Source: DATFLS01 sp964413425
GTDB taxonomy: Bacteria > Fidelibacterota > JAANXI01
Assembly (NCBI GenBank): GCA_964413425.1
Contig: CAYPST010000004.1
Coordinates: forward strand, 25,454-89,453
Length of the DNA: 64,000 nucleotides
Direction of reading: 5' to 3'
Part shown: piece by piece, positions 7,035 to 16,439 of the stretch
Layout: each line of letters starts with the position of its first letter
Numbering within the stretch: the stretch's first letter is position 1
Translations under genes and position numbers: made by a program
The notes under the pieces: model-generated
Told to the model about the DNA's origin: nothing
The model's input: only the letters and a program-made list of their open reading frames with translations
Database searches by the model: none

Positions 7035-8666
7035 TTACATCCGCTCCGGAGCGGTAATCCCCAGGATGGAGAGTCCGTTCGCCAGGACAATACGCGCCGC
7101 ATCGATGAGATACAGCCGGGCTTCGGTCATGGGCTGGTTGCTGGTGATGACCCAGTGTTCGGTATAGAATTTATGTAACGCGGTTGCCAGATCCTGCAGG
7201 TAATTGCAGAGATGAAGCGGTTCCAGGTTATCGCTGCATGATTCCACCACCTCAGCGAATTCGATCATTTTCTCAATTAAATCAATTTCGGCTTTTTCAC
7301 CGAGATAGGAGAGGTCGGGAGTGCTGGTGGGTTGTTGTACTCCCCGCTCTTTTGCTTTGGCAAAAATGCTGCAGATCCGGGCATGGGCATATTGAAGATA
7401 GAATACCGGGTTCTCGTCACTCTGTTTCAGGGCCAGATCCAGATCAAAATTGAGATGCGAATTCATGGTGCGCATGTTGAAAAAGTACCGGACCACATCC
7501 GGACCGACCTCGTCCAGTAACTCGTCCAGAGTGACGTAATTGGCTTTGCGGGTGGACATTTTTACCTTCTGCCCTCCCTGGGTCAGGGTAACAAATTGGT
7601 GCAGATACACTTCGATATTGTCAACTGTATATCCGAGCGCCTGGAGCCCGGCCAGGACATCGGGAAATGCGGCATGGTGATCGGCACCAAAAATATCGAT
7701 GATGCGGTCGAATCCCCCTTCTATTTTCTTGGTATGATAGGCGATGTCGGGAAGTCTGTAGGTCGGTTCGCCGGTGCTTTTCACCACAACCCGATCCTGC
7801 GCCTGATCGAACGCCGTGGCTTTGAACCAGATGGCGCCATCTTCTTTGTAGGAGTACCCTTTCTCCTTAAAGGCCTCTAAAACCTCATCGATAGTGCCGT
7901 CATCGTAGAGTGATTGTTCGTTGTAGTAGTTATCAAAGTGGATACCTAATTGTTCCAGGGAGTGGCGAATGTCCTGGAATACGGCCTCTTCGGCGGCTTC
8001 CTTGAATTGGGCAGGATCGGGCGATTCAATCAGGACGTCATCATATTCCTCCACCATCCGCCGGGCGATATCCCAGATGTATTCGCCCTGATAGCCATCC
8101 CCCGGAAAGGGATATTCCTCGCCGACCAGCTCGTAATACCGGGCTTTCACCGATTCTGCCAGCACGCGCATCTGACGCCCCGCATCGTTATAGTAGTATT
8201 CCCGGGTGACGTCGTAACCATTCCATTCCAGGATGTTGGCAATGGTATCTCCCAGCACAGCCTGCCGGCCGTGCCCGATAGTCAGGGGGCCGGTCGGATT
8301 CGCACTGACAAATTCCACCAGGGCGGTTGACCGGGATTCGCAGAATTTCTTGCCGTATTCTTCGCCGGCCTCATGGATTGCCGCGAGCTGTCTGCGGAAA
8401 AATTCCCTGGAGAGAAAAAAATTGATAAATCCGGGAGGCGCTACTTTAATTTCCTGAATCATCGTCTCATCATACTCCAGCACGTCAACGATTTCCTGGG
8501 CGATTTCTATGGGATTGCGGCGGAGTTCACTGGTCAGGGTGAGTGCAATATTCGAGGAATAATTGCCGTGATCCTCCTGTTTGGGGCGTTCAATCAGAAA
8601 TTCGGTTTCGGGGAAATCTAAGGAGTGTGCGGCCTGTGAAATAATGGTGTGCAGATACTCTTTCAT
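7035..8666 (-). CDS. argS: Arginyl-tRNA synthetase
   Basis: A 543-residue class Ia synthetase. The N-terminal Add1-like domain (1-110) is followed by the catalytic core with ANPTGPLTIGHGRQ, where IGHG (130-133) is the HIGH motif, and by KVKMSTRK as the KMSKS loop. The C-terminal anticodon-binding domain ends in the typical APERM. It charges tRNA-Arg in the cytoplasm. Length is normal (550-580). The start ATG overlaps the stop of rsfS by four bases (8663-8666), so the genes are co-translated in the order LytR_C protein, rsfS, argS. Confidence 0.96.
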   Translation of the reverse strand: MKEYLHTIISQAAHSLDFPETEFLIERPKQEDHGNYSSNIALTLTSELRRNPIEIAQEIVDVLEYDETMIQEIKVAPPGFINFFLSREFFRRQLAAIHEAGEEYGKKFCESRSTALVEFVSANPTGPLTIGHGRQAVLGDTIANILEWNGYDVTREYYYNDAGRQMRVLAESVKARYYELVGEEYPFPGDGYQGEYIWDIARRMVEEYDDVLIESPDPAQFKEAAEEAVFQDIRHSLEQLGIHFDNYYNEQSLYDDGTIDEVLEAFKEKGYSYKEDGAIWFKATAFDQAQDRVVVKSTGEPTYRLPDIAYHTKKIEGGFDRIIDIFGADHHAAFPDVLAGLQALGYTVDNIEVYLHQFVTLTQGGQKVKMSTRKANYVTLDELLDEVGPDVVRYFFNMRTMNSHLNFDLDLALKQSDENPVFYLQYAHARICSIFAKAKERGVQQPTSTPDLSYLGEKAEIDLIEKMIEFAEVVESCSDNLEPLHLCNYLQDLATALHKFYTEHWVITSNQPMTEARLYLIDAARIVLANGLSILGITAPERM

Positions 8667-9064
8667 TCCTCGAGATCTTCTTCCTGGACAGTTTCGACGT
8701 CAGCATCAGCCCATAATCGCTCTAAATCATAATACTCACGTACTGGTTTCTGGAACACATGTACCACTACATCAACAAAGTCCAGTAATACCCAGCGGAG
8801 ATTTTCATACCCTTCCGTATACCAGGGGGTGAACTCCGGCTCCAATTCGTCCTGAATCGTATCGACAATGGCCTTGACCTGAACATCAGAGGCGCCCGAG
8901 GCTATCACAAAGTAATCTGTGATACTGGTTAACCCCTGAAGATTGAGAATGGTGACATCTTCTGCTTTTTTGGTAAGGGATAAATCGGCGATAGTTTTTG
9001 CTAATTGATGTGCGGAAATACTTGCTTTGTTTTGAGCGTAGGTTGTTGAGTTTTTAACTGTCAT
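8663..9064 (-). CDS. rsfS: Ribosomal silencing factor RsfS
   Basis: A 133-residue RsfS/YbeB/Iojap protein. The core is recognised by GLTSITDYFVIASGASDVQV, WYTEGYENLRWVLLDFVDVVVHVF and the closing YYDLERLW. RsfS binds ribosomal protein L14 and keeps the subunits apart when nutrients run low. It carries about 20 additional residues before the domain and an acidic tail (ETVQEEDLEE). An AAGGAGGT sequence sits almost directly against the ATG (one base apart), closer than usual, and no better start follows. It lies six bases after the LytR_C gene and overlaps argS. Confidence 0.95.
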   Translation of the reverse strand: MTVKNSTTYAQNKASISAHQLAKTIADLSLTKKAEDVTILNLQGLTSITDYFVIASGASDVQVKAIVDTIQDELEPEFTPWYTEGYENLRWVLLDFVDVVVHVFQKPVREYYDLERLWADADVETVQEEDLEE

Positions 9065-9070
9065 ACCTCC

Positions 9071-9649
9071 TTATGGAATAGTTTGACTGGCAATCTTATC
9101 ATAGACCGGGAGCTGATTATAGTCTTTTCCCAGTATGACGGTGACGTCCAGTTGTAATGAAGGATCGACGGTGGTTTGAACCACACTGGTATCGAGCTGG
9201 AGTGCTCTGGCTACTGCAAGGGCTTTTTCCCGGTTGTCAGAGCGATCAAGAACCAGTGTATTCTGGTATGAAAAATTATCTGCATTATCTGTGCGCTGAA
9301 CATCAAAGCCCTTATCCCGGAGGAATTCGGTATATTGAGCGGCAACTCCGGTCACGCCGTTCCCATTGAGAATTTCCACCCAAATATCCGGGTATCGCTT
9401 TTGCTCATAGAGTTCAGCAGCCAGATTCTGCTCGTATTTTTTAATACTTTCTTCCAGAGACAGATCCACCGCCTGCTCATTCATCTGTATCCGGTGGATA
9501 GAAGAATAGACAAAGCCCACCACAACCACGGCCAGGGTGGCGATCACAAAATTTAAAGCCCAGGAAATGAGTCGGTTTTGACCGCTGGATCTGGTAGAAC
9601 TTGTCCGGGAAGACCGCTGAGGTGCACGTCGATGGGAACGTCGGGGCAT
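9071..9649 (-). CDS. LytR C-terminal domain protein, membrane anchored
   Basis: A 192-residue protein: a basic, Ser/Arg-rich start (residues 1-25), one transmembrane helix (LISWALNFVIATLAVVVVGF, about 28-47), and a LytR_C domain recognised by VEILNGNGVTGVAAQYTEFL and LDVTVILGKDYNQL. LytR_C domains sit outside the membrane and are found at the end of LCP wall-polymer ligases or alone, as here; the function of the lone form is not known. The neighbouring rsfS-argS genes suggest simple co-transcription rather than a shared pathway. The catalytic LCP domain itself is absent. Confidence 0.82.
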   Translation of the reverse strand: MPRRSHRRAPQRSSRTSSTRSSGQNRLISWALNFVIATLAVVVVGFVYSSIHRIQMNEQAVDLSLEESIKKYEQNLAAELYEQKRYPDIWVEILNGNGVTGVAAQYTEFLRDKGFDVQRTDNADNFSYQNTLVLDRSDNREKALAVARALQLDTSVVQTTVDPSLQLDVTVILGKDYNQLPVYDKIASQTIP

Positions 9650-9680
9650 GAGCTATACTGCAATCCTGGGTTCCACGAAT

Positions 9681-10208
9681 TTAGTATCCAAAGTAGGGTG
9701 AATACGGGTAGAAACTATCCCGATAATACCGATTCCCGTAATAATAATCGTTATAGTAATATGGGCGGGGCATATTATCGAGGCGGATACTTAACATAGA
9801 ATTCTCCGTAGGCTTATATCGCAGTTCCCCCCCGTAGAAGAATTGCCCGTTATCCAGATTGAGCGGGAGATCCCCGGCGCCCTGAAATGGCTGATGCAAA
9901 ATCCCGATATCGGCAATTAATTGCATCTTGGGGCTGATCATATATGTCAACCGGTTTGTATAGAATCCGAGTGCCCCTGATTGTCTGCCACCGGAAGCAA
10001 AACTCACAGAGTACGATTGTTGCATATTCAACCGGGACGGATCGATGAACCCCAGTACCAGAGTGCTGTTGGAAGGCGAATAGGGAATCCCGATTTTTTG
10101 TGTAATGGTCGGAGCATTGTGATCCGGACGAAATTGGGCTTCGGTGAAGGTTGGGTTTATAACAAGTAAGATTGTAATGACAGCGACTATCCAGAGTGTT
10201 TTTCTCAT
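9681..10208 (-). CDS. Secreted protein of unknown function with tyrosine-rich tail
   Basis: A 175-residue protein with a clear Sec signal peptide (MRKTLWIVAVITILLVINPTF, cleavage near TEAQF). The mature part has alternating beta-like segments (LVLGFIDPSRLNMQQSYSVSF, LTYMISPKMQLIADIGIL), suggesting a small outer-membrane or periplasmic beta protein. The last 30 residues are very rich in Tyr with Asn, Asp and Arg. I do not recognise a family. It is 14 bases downstream of panD and 31 bases upstream of the LytR_C gene on the same strand, so it is probably transcribed with them; its relation to pantothenate synthesis is unclear. Confidence 0.65.
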   Translation of the reverse strand: MRKTLWIVAVITILLVINPTFTEAQFRPDHNAPTITQKIGIPYSPSNSTLVLGFIDPSRLNMQQSYSVSFASGGRQSGALGFYTNRLTYMISPKMQLIADIGILHQPFQGAGDLPLNLDNGQFFYGGELRYKPTENSMLSIRLDNMPRPYYYNDYYYGNRYYRDSFYPYSPYFGY

Positions 10209-10222
10209 TGGTACCCTCCGAT

Positions 10223-10597
10223 TTAAACGGTTACACTTTCTGAGGTAACCGAAAGGATCTCATTATTGTCATTTAGGAACACAACTGTGGGTTGGTGATG
10301 CCGGGCCTCCGCTTCCTGCATTCTGGTATAGCTCATAATGATAACTTGATCACCAACCTGGCCAAGTCGCGCAGCGGCACCATTCAAACAAATGGCTCTG
10401 GTGCCGGGCTGACCTTTAATCACATAGGTTTCAAATCGTGCGCCATTATTAATGTTTACCACGTGTACTTGTTCATACGGCAAAAGATCCGCTTCTCGCA
10501 TAAATTCCGGATCAAGGGTCAAACTCCCCGCATATTCGAGATCAGCATCCGTGATGACTCCTCGGTGTATCTTCGATTTTAAGAGAGTGCGTTCCAT
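10223..10597 (-). CDS. panD: Aspartate 1-decarboxylase precursor
   Basis: A 124-residue pyruvoyl enzyme. The self-cleavage site is YAGSLT, with Ser25 becoming the pyruvoyl group after the Gly24-Ser25 break. ICLNGAAARLGQVGDQVIIM near residues 70-90 is the conserved core. It makes beta-alanine from aspartate for pantothenate and CoA. Its first 56 bases lie inside the 3' end of panC in another frame, so translation is probably coupled; no good independent ribosome binding site is visible. Confidence 0.96.
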   Translation of the reverse strand: MERTLLKSKIHRGVITDADLEYAGSLTLDPEFMREADLLPYEQVHVVNINNGARFETYVIKGQPGTRAICLNGAAARLGQVGDQVIIMSYTRMQEAEARHHQPTVVFLNDNNEILSVTSESVTV

Positions 10598-11441
10598 CGT
10601 TGACTATTATTATATTGTCAATTAGCCGTGTTGTTCCCACATACGCAGCAACTGCAATCAATGCAGTACTGCTAATTGTCTCCAGTGGGTTTAAATTTTC
10701 CAGATCGACAACAGAAATATAATCTTCCTGTACGTCAGGCTGCTCAGTAAAAAACGAGCGAATTTCATTTACTATAATATTACTATTCACCTGTCCAGAT
10801 TCAACTGTTTTTTTTGCATGCTGTAATCCCCGGTATAAGGAGAGAGCCTGCGTTCGTTCCTCCGGGGTAAGATAGGTATTCCGTGAACTCATGGCCAGTC
10901 CGTCTTCTTCTCGTAGAATTGGCGCGACAATAATGTCAACCGGGAAATTCATATCCCGCACCATCTGTTGGATAATCACCGCCTGCTGGGCATCTTTCTG
11001 GCCAAAGACTGCAAAATCGGGTCGGGTGATGTTGAACAGTTTGGCGACGATGGTGGCCACCCCTCTGAAATGGGTGGGCCGGGACCGGCCGCATAATTTC
11101 TCGGAGAGCTGTTCCACATCCACGTAGGTCCGAAAATTCTCCGGATACATCTCCTCTCCACTGGGATGAAAGAGAATGTCCACTCCGTGCTCCCGGGCCA
11201 ATTGCTCATCCCGTTCCGGATCTCTGGGATACTCATCGAAATCTTCATTTTCTCCGAACTGGGTCGGATTCACAAACACACTCATGATCAAGCTGTCACA
11301 TTTGGGACGCGCAGTATCCAGCAGCGAGAGATGGCCTTCATGGAGATAGCCCATGGTCGGCACAAATCCCAGGATCTGTCCGGACTGCCTGAGCTCCCGT
11401 GCCCGATGCTGCATCGTCTCGATCGATTCAATTACCTGCAT
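10542..11441 (-). CDS. panC: Pantoate--beta-alanine ligase
   Basis: A 299-residue pantothenate synthetase. The ATP-binding motifs are PTMGYLHEGHLSL near residue 30 and KMSKS-like AMSSRNTYL near 190; FVNPTQFGENEDFDEYPRD and FGQKDAQQAV are family hallmarks. It joins pantoate to beta-alanine using ATP. The usual C-terminus (TRLIDNIIIV) is followed by about 17 extra residues, encoded where the gene overlaps panD. It lies downstream of panB on the same strand, 54 bases apart. Confidence 0.96.
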   Translation of the reverse strand: MQVIESIETMQHRARELRQSGQILGFVPTMGYLHEGHLSLLDTARPKCDSLIMSVFVNPTQFGENEDFDEYPRDPERDEQLAREHGVDILFHPSGEEMYPENFRTYVDVEQLSEKLCGRSRPTHFRGVATIVAKLFNITRPDFAVFGQKDAQQAVIIQQMVRDMNFPVDIIVAPILREEDGLAMSSRNTYLTPEERTQALSLYRGLQHAKKTVESGQVNSNIIVNEIRSFFTEQPDVQEDYISVVDLENLNPLETISSTALIAVAAYVGTTRLIDNIIIVNDGTHSLKIEDTPRSHHGC

Positions 11442-11495
11442 GGATAAAGACCACTAATGATTGATGGTTTAAAATTGTTCGCATACAATGAACAA

Positions 11496-12296
11496 TTAAT
11501 AGGATTCCTCCGCATCCGGAAAGCCGCCTGACTGTATATCCTGAATGTACTTTTTTACCGCGGACCGGATCTCTGATCCCAGTTCGGCGTATCGCCGGAC
11601 AAATTTCGGTTGAAATTCGTCGAAAATACCCAGCATATCATACAGGACAAGAATTTGACCATCGCAGTGCGCCCCGGCGCCGATCCCGATGGTTGGGATT
11701 GAGAGCGTATTGGTGATATTGTGCGCCAGTTTCGCCGGGATTTTTTCCAGCACAATCGCAAAGACTCCGGCCTGTTCCAGCGCCTCTGCATCCGAGACCA
11801 GTGCCCGGGAACTCTGTTCCGAGGTCCCCTGCGTCTGGTAGCCGCCGAATTCATGAATCGACTGGGGAGTCAACCCGAGATGCCCCATGACCGGGATTCC
11901 GGAGGCAGTCAGCCGTTGCACCAATGCTGCCACTCGTTTCCCGCCTTCCAGTTTCACGGCGTCGGTTTCCGTTTCTTTCATGAAGCGAATGGCGTTATCC
12001 ATGCCGGTTTCAATGGAGGATTGATATGATCCGAACGGCATATCGGCGACCAGTAGTGCCCGGGAAACCCCACGCCGGACGGCGGCCACGTGATAGAGCA
12101 TCTGCTCCATAGTGACGGGGAGAGTGGTGTCATACCCGGCAATAACATTCCCGGCAGAATCTCCCACCAGCACGATATCGATCCCGGATTCGTCGAGGAG
12201 TTTTCCGAACGTGGCGTCGTATGCAGTCAGAGCAGTGATTTGATGATCGCTGTGCTTCCAGGAGCGAATGGTGGCTGCGGTAACTTTCTCATTCAT
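11496..12296 (-). CDS. panB: 3-methyl-2-oxobutanoate hydroxymethyltransferase
   Basis: A 266-residue TIM-barrel enzyme. It is recognised by ITALTAYDATFGKLLDESG, LVGDSAGNVIAGYDTTLPVT, VKLEGGKRV and GIGAGAHCDGQILVLYDMLG. It makes ketopantoate from ketoisovalerate with methylene-THF. The ATG at 12296 is chosen because AAGGAG lies eight bases upstream and the family normally begins here; the frame is open further upstream. It is first of the three pan genes. panE (ketopantoate reductase) is not in the window. Confidence 0.96.
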   Translation of the reverse strand: MNEKVTAATIRSWKHSDHQITALTAYDATFGKLLDESGIDIVLVGDSAGNVIAGYDTTLPVTMEQMLYHVAAVRRGVSRALLVADMPFGSYQSSIETGMDNAIRFMKETETDAVKLEGGKRVAALVQRLTASGIPVMGHLGLTPQSIHEFGGYQTQGTSEQSSRALVSDAEALEQAGVFAIVLEKIPAKLAHNITNTLSIPTIGIGAGAHCDGQILVLYDMLGIFDEFQPKFVRRYAELGSEIRSAVKKYIQDIQSGGFPDAEESY

Positions 12297-12336
12297 AGTG
12301 TTCACTCCTTCTATGGTGTGCCCTCGTCCTCTGCTG

Positions 12337-13458
12337 CTAGGATCTGTGCTTGATAAATCCGCCTCCGAGCACCAGATCGCCCTGATAGAACACCGCCGAT
12401 TGGCCCGGGGTGATGGCATTCTGTGGCTCATGAAATTCCACGGTTGCGGTATCCGGGCCGGTGGGTTTCACTGTGGCAGGCGCCCCCCGATGATTATATC
12501 GGATAGCCACGGTGACTTCTTCCGCTTCCGTGAGTCGCCGGCCGCTGGTTCGGTTCACTCCTGTTACCTCACAGCGGGAGGAGAGCACGTCCTGTTTTCT
12601 TCCCACCACGATCCGATTTTGCTCCGGCTGAATTTCTTTCACATAGACCGGTTCACCCAATGCGACACCCAATCCCCGCCGCTGACCGATAGTGTAGTTG
12701 GGATACCCCTGATGAGTGCCCACCACATTCCCTTCGGTGTCAACGATCTCGCCCTCCGAAATACTCTCCACGCGATCCGGAGCATACTCAGCTAAAAACC
12801 GGCGGTAATCGTTATCGGTGACAAAGCAGATCTCAAAGCTTTCCGGACGAGTGGCGGTATGGAGCTGGTGTTTTCGGGCATCCTGGCGCACAGCATCCTT
12901 GGTGAAGTCTCCCAGCGGCCAGAGTGTCCGCCGGAGCAGCTCCTGGCTCACACCCCACAATACGTAGGATTGATCTTTCATGGGATCCTGTCCCCGGAAA
13001 AGTTCCATGGAATCGGTCTCCGGATTATAGGAGCGGCGGGCATAATGGCCGGTGGCAATGAATTCGGCACCGAACTCCCCGATGCGGTCCAGCAGGGCTA
13101 CCCAGCGTACCCGGGAATTACAGAGCACACAGGGATTCGGCGTGCTGCCGCTGAGGTATTCCTCCACGAAATTTTCCACCACGGTGCTGTGGAAATTCTC
13201 CGAAAAATCCAGCACATAATGGGGAATCCCAAGCTGATGGCACACCATCCGGGCGTCGTTGATTTCCTCCACCGAACAACAGTTGCTCTCGGCCGCCCGG
13301 TGGTTCCCGCCGACCTGATCGTAGGTCCACAGTTTCATGGTGACGCCGATGACGTCATAGCCCTGATCGAGCAGGCGCTTCGCCATTAAAGAGGAGTCCA
13401 CTCCCCCGCTCATGGCGGCGACTACTCGCTCACCCGGGTCTGGTTGCCACTTCATCAT
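12337..13458 (-). CDS. mnmA: tRNA-specific 2-thiouridylase MnmA
   Basis: A 373-residue enzyme. The PP-loop is SGGVDSS (17-23). C113 in NPCVLCN and C211 in FEICFV match the two catalytic cysteines of MnmA; GHYAR and KDQSYVLW are also conserved. It uses ATP and persulfide sulfur to place 2-thio on U34 of Lys, Glu and Gln tRNAs. The neighbouring upstream gene on the same strand is a cysteine desulfurase, the expected sulfur donor, 70 bases apart. The protein could begin at either of two adjacent ATGs. Confidence 0.96.
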   Translation of the reverse strand: MMKWQPDPGERVVAAMSGGVDSSLMAKRLLDQGYDVIGVTMKLWTYDQVGGNHRAAESNCCSVEEINDARMVCHQLGIPHYVLDFSENFHSTVVENFVEEYLSGSTPNPCVLCNSRVRWVALLDRIGEFGAEFIATGHYARRSYNPETDSMELFRGQDPMKDQSYVLWGVSQELLRRTLWPLGDFTKDAVRQDARKHQLHTATRPESFEICFVTDNDYRRFLAEYAPDRVESISEGEIVDTEGNVVGTHQGYPNYTIGQRRGLGVALGEPVYVKEIQPEQNRIVVGRKQDVLSSRCEVTGVNRTSGRRLTEAEEVTVAIRYNHRGAPATVKPTGPDTATVEFHEPQNAITPGQSAVFYQGDLVLGGGFIKHRS

Positions 13459-13528
13459 ATTCTATGGAAATATCCAATCTATCTTCTGTTCGAATTTGCA
13501 AAACATTCTCTTGAGATATTCCGCTTTT

Positions 13529-14719
13529 CTAAACAGGAGTCATGGCCGAATGTTTCCTGGCGCCGGCCTTCCGTATCCGATCGGACTCGTCTGCCAGAGC
13601 CCGCACAATTACCGGAATATCATCCGCCGTATTACTTTTTCCCAGGGAAATCCGGATGGCCTCTCTGGCGGTCTGCCGATCGTATCCCAGCGCGAGAAGA
13701 ACATGCGACGGAGTGATGGACCCGGAAGAACACGCAGAACCGCTGGAGACATGAATGCCACGCATATCCAGATTCAGCACCAGTGATTCGCCGTCCACTC
13801 CCGGAATCCCCATGTGGGTGAGTCCCGGTATCCGGTGTCGGGGATGACCGTGTATTTTCGCATCCGGGAGAGCGCCCGGAAGCGCCTCTTCCAGCTGCTG
13901 CTGAAGCGCACGGAGCCTGCCGGTTTCCTCATCCCGATGTTGTAACATTAACTGCACAGCCCTGGCCATTCCAACGATTGCAGGCAGGTTTTCGGTGCCT
14001 GCACGCAGGTTGCGTTCCTGGCTGCCGCCGGTCAGCTGCGGGTGAATATCGATATTCCTGTTGGCATAGAGCACTCCGATCCCTTTCGGTCCATAAATCT
14101 TATGGCCGGAGATGGAGAGTGCATCCACCGGTAAGGTTTCCACATCGACGGGGAGTTTCCCGAATGTTTGCACGGCATCGGTATGGAAGAGGATTCTGTG
14201 ATGGTGTGCGATCCGCCCGATCTCGTCTATCGGGTTGATGGTGCCGATTTCATTATTCGCATGCATAATGCTGATCAGAATAGTATCCTCTGTGATGGCA
14301 GACTCCACATCTGCCGGATTCACGCGCCCATACTGGTCAACATCCAGGTACGTCACCGCGTATCCGTCGTGTTCCAGTGCTTCGCAGGTGTGAAGGATTG
14401 CGTGGTGCTCTACACGAGATGTAATGATACGATTCCCGTGTTCCCGAAGAGCCGCAGCGATGCCCCGGAGGGCAAAATTATCGGATTCAGTACCCCCACC
14501 GGTGAAGATGACCTCGTTGCGCCTCGCCCCGAGACTTTCGGCCAGGCGTTCACGGGCAAGTTCCAGCTCGACTTTTGCTGCGCGTCCCGTTTGATGCACA
14601 CTGCTCGGGTTGCCCCAAATATCCCGCATCACCCGCTGCATCTCCTCCGCCACTTCGGCAGCAACCGGGGTAGTGGCACTGTGATCGCAGTAGATTATTT
14701 TTTGTGTATCGCCAGTCAT
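13529..14719 (-). CDS. Cysteine desulfurase (NifS/IscS class)
   Basis: A 396-residue PLP enzyme. HSATTPVAAEV opens the protein, SISGHKIYGPKG holds the PLP lysine near residue 205, and SSGSACSSGS near residue 330 holds the catalytic cysteine in the short class-I-like form with the IscS-type loop. It takes sulfur from cysteine as an enzyme persulfide. Directly upstream of mnmA on the same strand, it probably feeds tRNA thiolation, as in Gram-positive nifZ/yrvO-mnmA pairs. No iscU or sufU gene is beside it, so a role in Fe-S assembly is possible but not shown. Confidence 0.94.
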   Translation of the reverse strand: MTGDTQKIIYCDHSATTPVAAEVAEEMQRVMRDIWGNPSSVHQTGRAAKVELELARERLAESLGARRNEVIFTGGGTESDNFALRGIAAALREHGNRIITSRVEHHAILHTCEALEHDGYAVTYLDVDQYGRVNPADVESAITEDTILISIMHANNEIGTINPIDEIGRIAHHHRILFHTDAVQTFGKLPVDVETLPVDALSISGHKIYGPKGIGVLYANRNIDIHPQLTGGSQERNLRAGTENLPAIVGMARAVQLMLQHRDEETGRLRALQQQLEEALPGALPDAKIHGHPRHRIPGLTHMGIPGVDGESLVLNLDMRGIHVSSGSACSSGSITPSHVLLALGYDRQTAREAIRISLGKSNTADDIPVIVRALADESDRIRKAGARKHSAMTPV

Positions 14720-14804
14720 AATTCACTCAAGATACTTGTGCTTCATGATGAAATCAAGCATCAGCACATTACATATTCTCTCTAGGTTTAGCAGCACGTT
14801 ATAT

Positions 14805-15404
14805 CTATTGGTTCATAAATTGTTCGATACCGGTGAGCAGCATCTGGACGGAAATGGTGGTCAGAATCATACCCATGAGCCGCTCAATGGCGACCAGTCC
14901 CCGGCGGCGAAGGATATGCCGCAGGAAACCGGACGCGAATAAGATGAGTGTGGTCACCACCCAGGCACAGAGGAGTGCCAGGAACCAGTCCGGCATACGG
15001 GCTGGGTCCCTGGTTGCCAGCAGCAGGACCGTCGCCATGGCGGAAGGACCAGCCAGTAACGGGATGGCTAGCGGAACGATCAACGGTTCCCGATCCGGAG
15101 TGGCGGCGCCGAAAATCCCTTCCTGCTGCGGAAAGATCATTTTCAGTGCGATGATAAACAATATGACGCCGCCTGCAATGCTGAGTGAGGGTTCTGTGAT
15201 CCCCATGATTTTCAAGAGGTTATGTCCGAAAAACAGAAAAACGGCCAGCACCAGGAAGGCAATAACAGATTCCCGCAGGATGACCCATTTCCGGCGTTTT
15301 GCCTCGACATCTTTTAAAACAGTGAGAAAAATCGGAATATTTCCCAGCGGATCCATGACCAGAAACAACAAAATCGCGGCCGAATAGACTGTCATTGTGG
15401 TCAT
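14805..15404 (-). CDS. MarC-family integral membrane protein
   Basis: A 199-residue protein with six predicted transmembrane helices. It has the MarC/UPF0056 hallmarks: LFLVMDPLGNIPIFL near the N-terminus, SIAGGVILFIIALKM in the middle, and PLAIPLLAGPSAMATVLLL near residues 110-128. Function is not established in spite of the multiple-antibiotic-resistance name. Start could also be the ATG three codons later. It sits alone between the cysteine desulfurase and the SDR gene, same strand. Confidence 0.9.
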   Translation of the reverse strand: MTTMTVYSAAILLFLVMDPLGNIPIFLTVLKDVEAKRRKWVILRESVIAFLVLAVFLFFGHNLLKIMGITEPSLSIAGGVILFIIALKMIFPQQEGIFGAATPDREPLIVPLAIPLLAGPSAMATVLLLATRDPARMPDWFLALLCAWVVTTLILFASGFLRHILRRRGLVAIERLMGMILTTISVQMLLTGIEQFMNQ

Positions 15405-15533
15405 ATTTCAGTTATTCGTGGTGCATCCGGGTGTTTAAGAACGTATCTGTATTCACTGTACCATTATTTGAGTTGAATGAATACGCGTAGCAATGCAGAC
15501 AATTCAATATCCCGTAAATCCGGTTGAAGGTTT

Positions 15534-16439
15534 TCAGTTTTTCAGCAAGCCCATTTCTTCCAGAGATGCTCGTATCCCGGATTCGAAATTCGGGTACAGC
15601 AATTCCACCTCCAGTTCCCGAAGCAGTTTGCTGTTCTCGATTCGACGGGACTCACGCAAGAAAGATAACCGTACGGGAGACATGGTTTTTTCGGCCTCTG
15701 CCATGGAAACAGCCGGCGGTTGTTCCATCCGGAGTAATTCTGCCAGGGTGTAATAATAATCGGTTACCTTTCCCGGATTCCCGTCACTCACATTATATAC
15801 AGTGTTCGACTTTCCGACAGTCGCTGCTTTCAAGCAGATACGCGCCAGATCGTCCACGTGAATTCGGTTGGAATACGGGGCTTCGTCTGGCAGAAGGATG
15901 GGCACCTTCTGCTTAATTTTCTCTACGGGAATTCTTCCCGGACCATAGATTCCTGCCACCCGCAGGATGAGATACTCTACCGAATGCTTCTCTGCCCATT
16001 GACACAAACACCTTTCCGCATCCAGGCGGCGTCTGGCCCGCGCAGTCTGCGGATTTGGCGGAGTTTTTTCACTGACCCACTGCCCGCCGGTATCGCCGTA
16101 CACACCGGTGGTGCTGATGTAGATGATCCTTTGGGGAAGAGAGTCCTGGCTGACGGAGCCCAGAAACCGCCGGATCCGGGTATCATGGTTGGTTTTCGGA
16201 GGCGGTATAAAATAGTAGACGATGGCATCTCTGGTGGGCAGTGAAGGAAGAGTATCGGGTGCATCAAGATCTGCGATAATGGATTTGCTCACAATGTGTT
16301 CCAGATCGGTGCGCGTATTCGGTGATCGGAGCAGTGCATAAACAGGATGTCCTGCTTCGCTCCACCGGCGTGCCGTTCGGGTACCGGTATATCCGCATCC
16401 GGCAATGAAGACGGTTTGCTGATCATTCACTGAATTCAC
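15534..16439 (-). CDS. NAD(P)-binding SDR-family epimerase/reductase (YeeZ-like)
   Basis: A 301-residue Rossmann protein. The nucleotide motif is the atypical GCGYTGTRTARR near residue 15; ISTTGVYGDTGGQWV and LRVAGIYGPGR follow the plan of extended SDRs, but the usual YxxxK catalytic pair is not evident (ARRRLDAER occupies the region). This resembles the 'SDR family, atypical' YeeZ-type proteins, whose reactions are unknown. Start is GTG at 16439, overlapping the stop of the SpoU-type gene by GTGA, so the two are coupled. Confidence 0.78.
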   Translation of the reverse strand: MNSVNDQQTVFIAGCGYTGTRTARRWSEAGHPVYALLRSPNTRTDLEHIVSKSIIADLDAPDTLPSLPTRDAIVYYFIPPPKTNHDTRIRRFLGSVSQDSLPQRIIYISTTGVYGDTGGQWVSEKTPPNPQTARARRRLDAERCLCQWAEKHSVEYLILRVAGIYGPGRIPVEKIKQKVPILLPDEAPYSNRIHVDDLARICLKAATVGKSNTVYNVSDGNPGKVTDYYYTLAELLRMEQPPAVSMAEAEKTMSPVRLSFLRESRRIENSKLLRELEVELLYPNFESGIRASLEEMGLLKN

